NCBI GenBank assembly: GCA_009760855.2 | Contig: WPIO01000072.1 | Location: 410,001 to 474,000, forward strand | Length of the DNA stretch: 64,000 nt | Source of the DNA: Cristatella mucedo | Taxonomy: Eukaryota; Bryozoa; Phylactolaemata; Cristatellidae | Reading direction: 5' to 3' | Shown here: piece by piece, positions 63,816 to 64,000 of the stretch | How the letters are laid out: every line of letters starts with the position of its first letter | Numbering within the stretch: the stretch's first letter is position 1 | Notes under the pieces: generated by a model | Database searches by the model: none | Told to the model about the DNA's origin: nothing | Seen by the model: only the letters and a program-made list of their open reading frames with translations | Position numbers and translations under genes: made by a program

Positions 63816-64000
63816 ACCTTCGAGTTAGTGCTCGTCGACTGATCAAGTGTGATCATGTCCTCGACCTTGGCAATTAGCTGCCGATATCTCTCGACTGACA
63901 GCCTGGCTTAAGTCAGTGAAAATAATGCAACGAAAATCAGAATGCTGATGAAGAAGGAAAAGATGACGCCCAGGCTCCGGAGGTCCAGGGCAGCCATGTA

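Overview
The window is nuclear DNA from an animal. It holds two spliced, well-recognised housekeeping genes with canonical GT/AG introns, long dinucleotide microsatellites, L2/CR1-type LINEs, tRNA-derived SINEs and several families of cut-and-paste DNA transposon. The two proteins (a glia maturation factor and a HINT1-type histidine-triad protein) look invertebrate rather than vertebrate, but I cannot name the phylum. A snail, parasitic flatworm or chelicerate with a large repeat-rich genome would all fit.

Layout. Positions 161-616 (minus) hold one well-supported coding exon of an unidentified Pro/Gly/Gln-rich protein with three 33-residue repeats; that gene runs off the left edge. About 1.0-1.6 kb is GA and TA microsatellite. 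About 2.3-5.4 kb is GC- and CpG-rich with a 67-bp minisatellite and one LINE tail. The GMF gene runs rightward from 6134 to 12936 in six coding exons, giving 141 aa. The HINT1-like gene runs leftward from 18002 to 13884 in three exons, giving 121 aa. The two genes converge, and their candidate polyadenylation signals lie past each other, so their 3' UTRs probably overlap.

From about 19 kb to the right edge I find no confident host gene. Instead there are: L2-like LINE copies of two subfamilies, one of them (55.3-57.05 kb) with a long intact reverse-transcriptase reading frame; two tRNA-derived SINE families, one sharing the L2 3' tail and so probably mobilised by it; two decayed pogo/Tigger-like transposons back to back (25.05-28.2 kb), one carrying a later LINE insertion; a 671-bp non-autonomous Tc1/mariner-type element with both ends and TA duplications (54.2 kb); a decayed hAT element related to ZMYM1-like transposases (61.5-63.1 kb); and an unclassified dispersed repeat.

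The most notable observation is a pair of short hAT elements (10948-11133 and 40833-41020). Their termini closely match, from memory, the SPIN ('Space Invader') family known for horizontal transfer between vertebrates and invertebrates, and each is flanked by an 8-bp target duplication of the Buster type (nnnTAnnn). The mariner-type and pogo-type ends also resemble sequences I know from vertebrate genomes. The window therefore looks like a genome that has received several widely travelling DNA transposons. I see no new defence or metabolic system.
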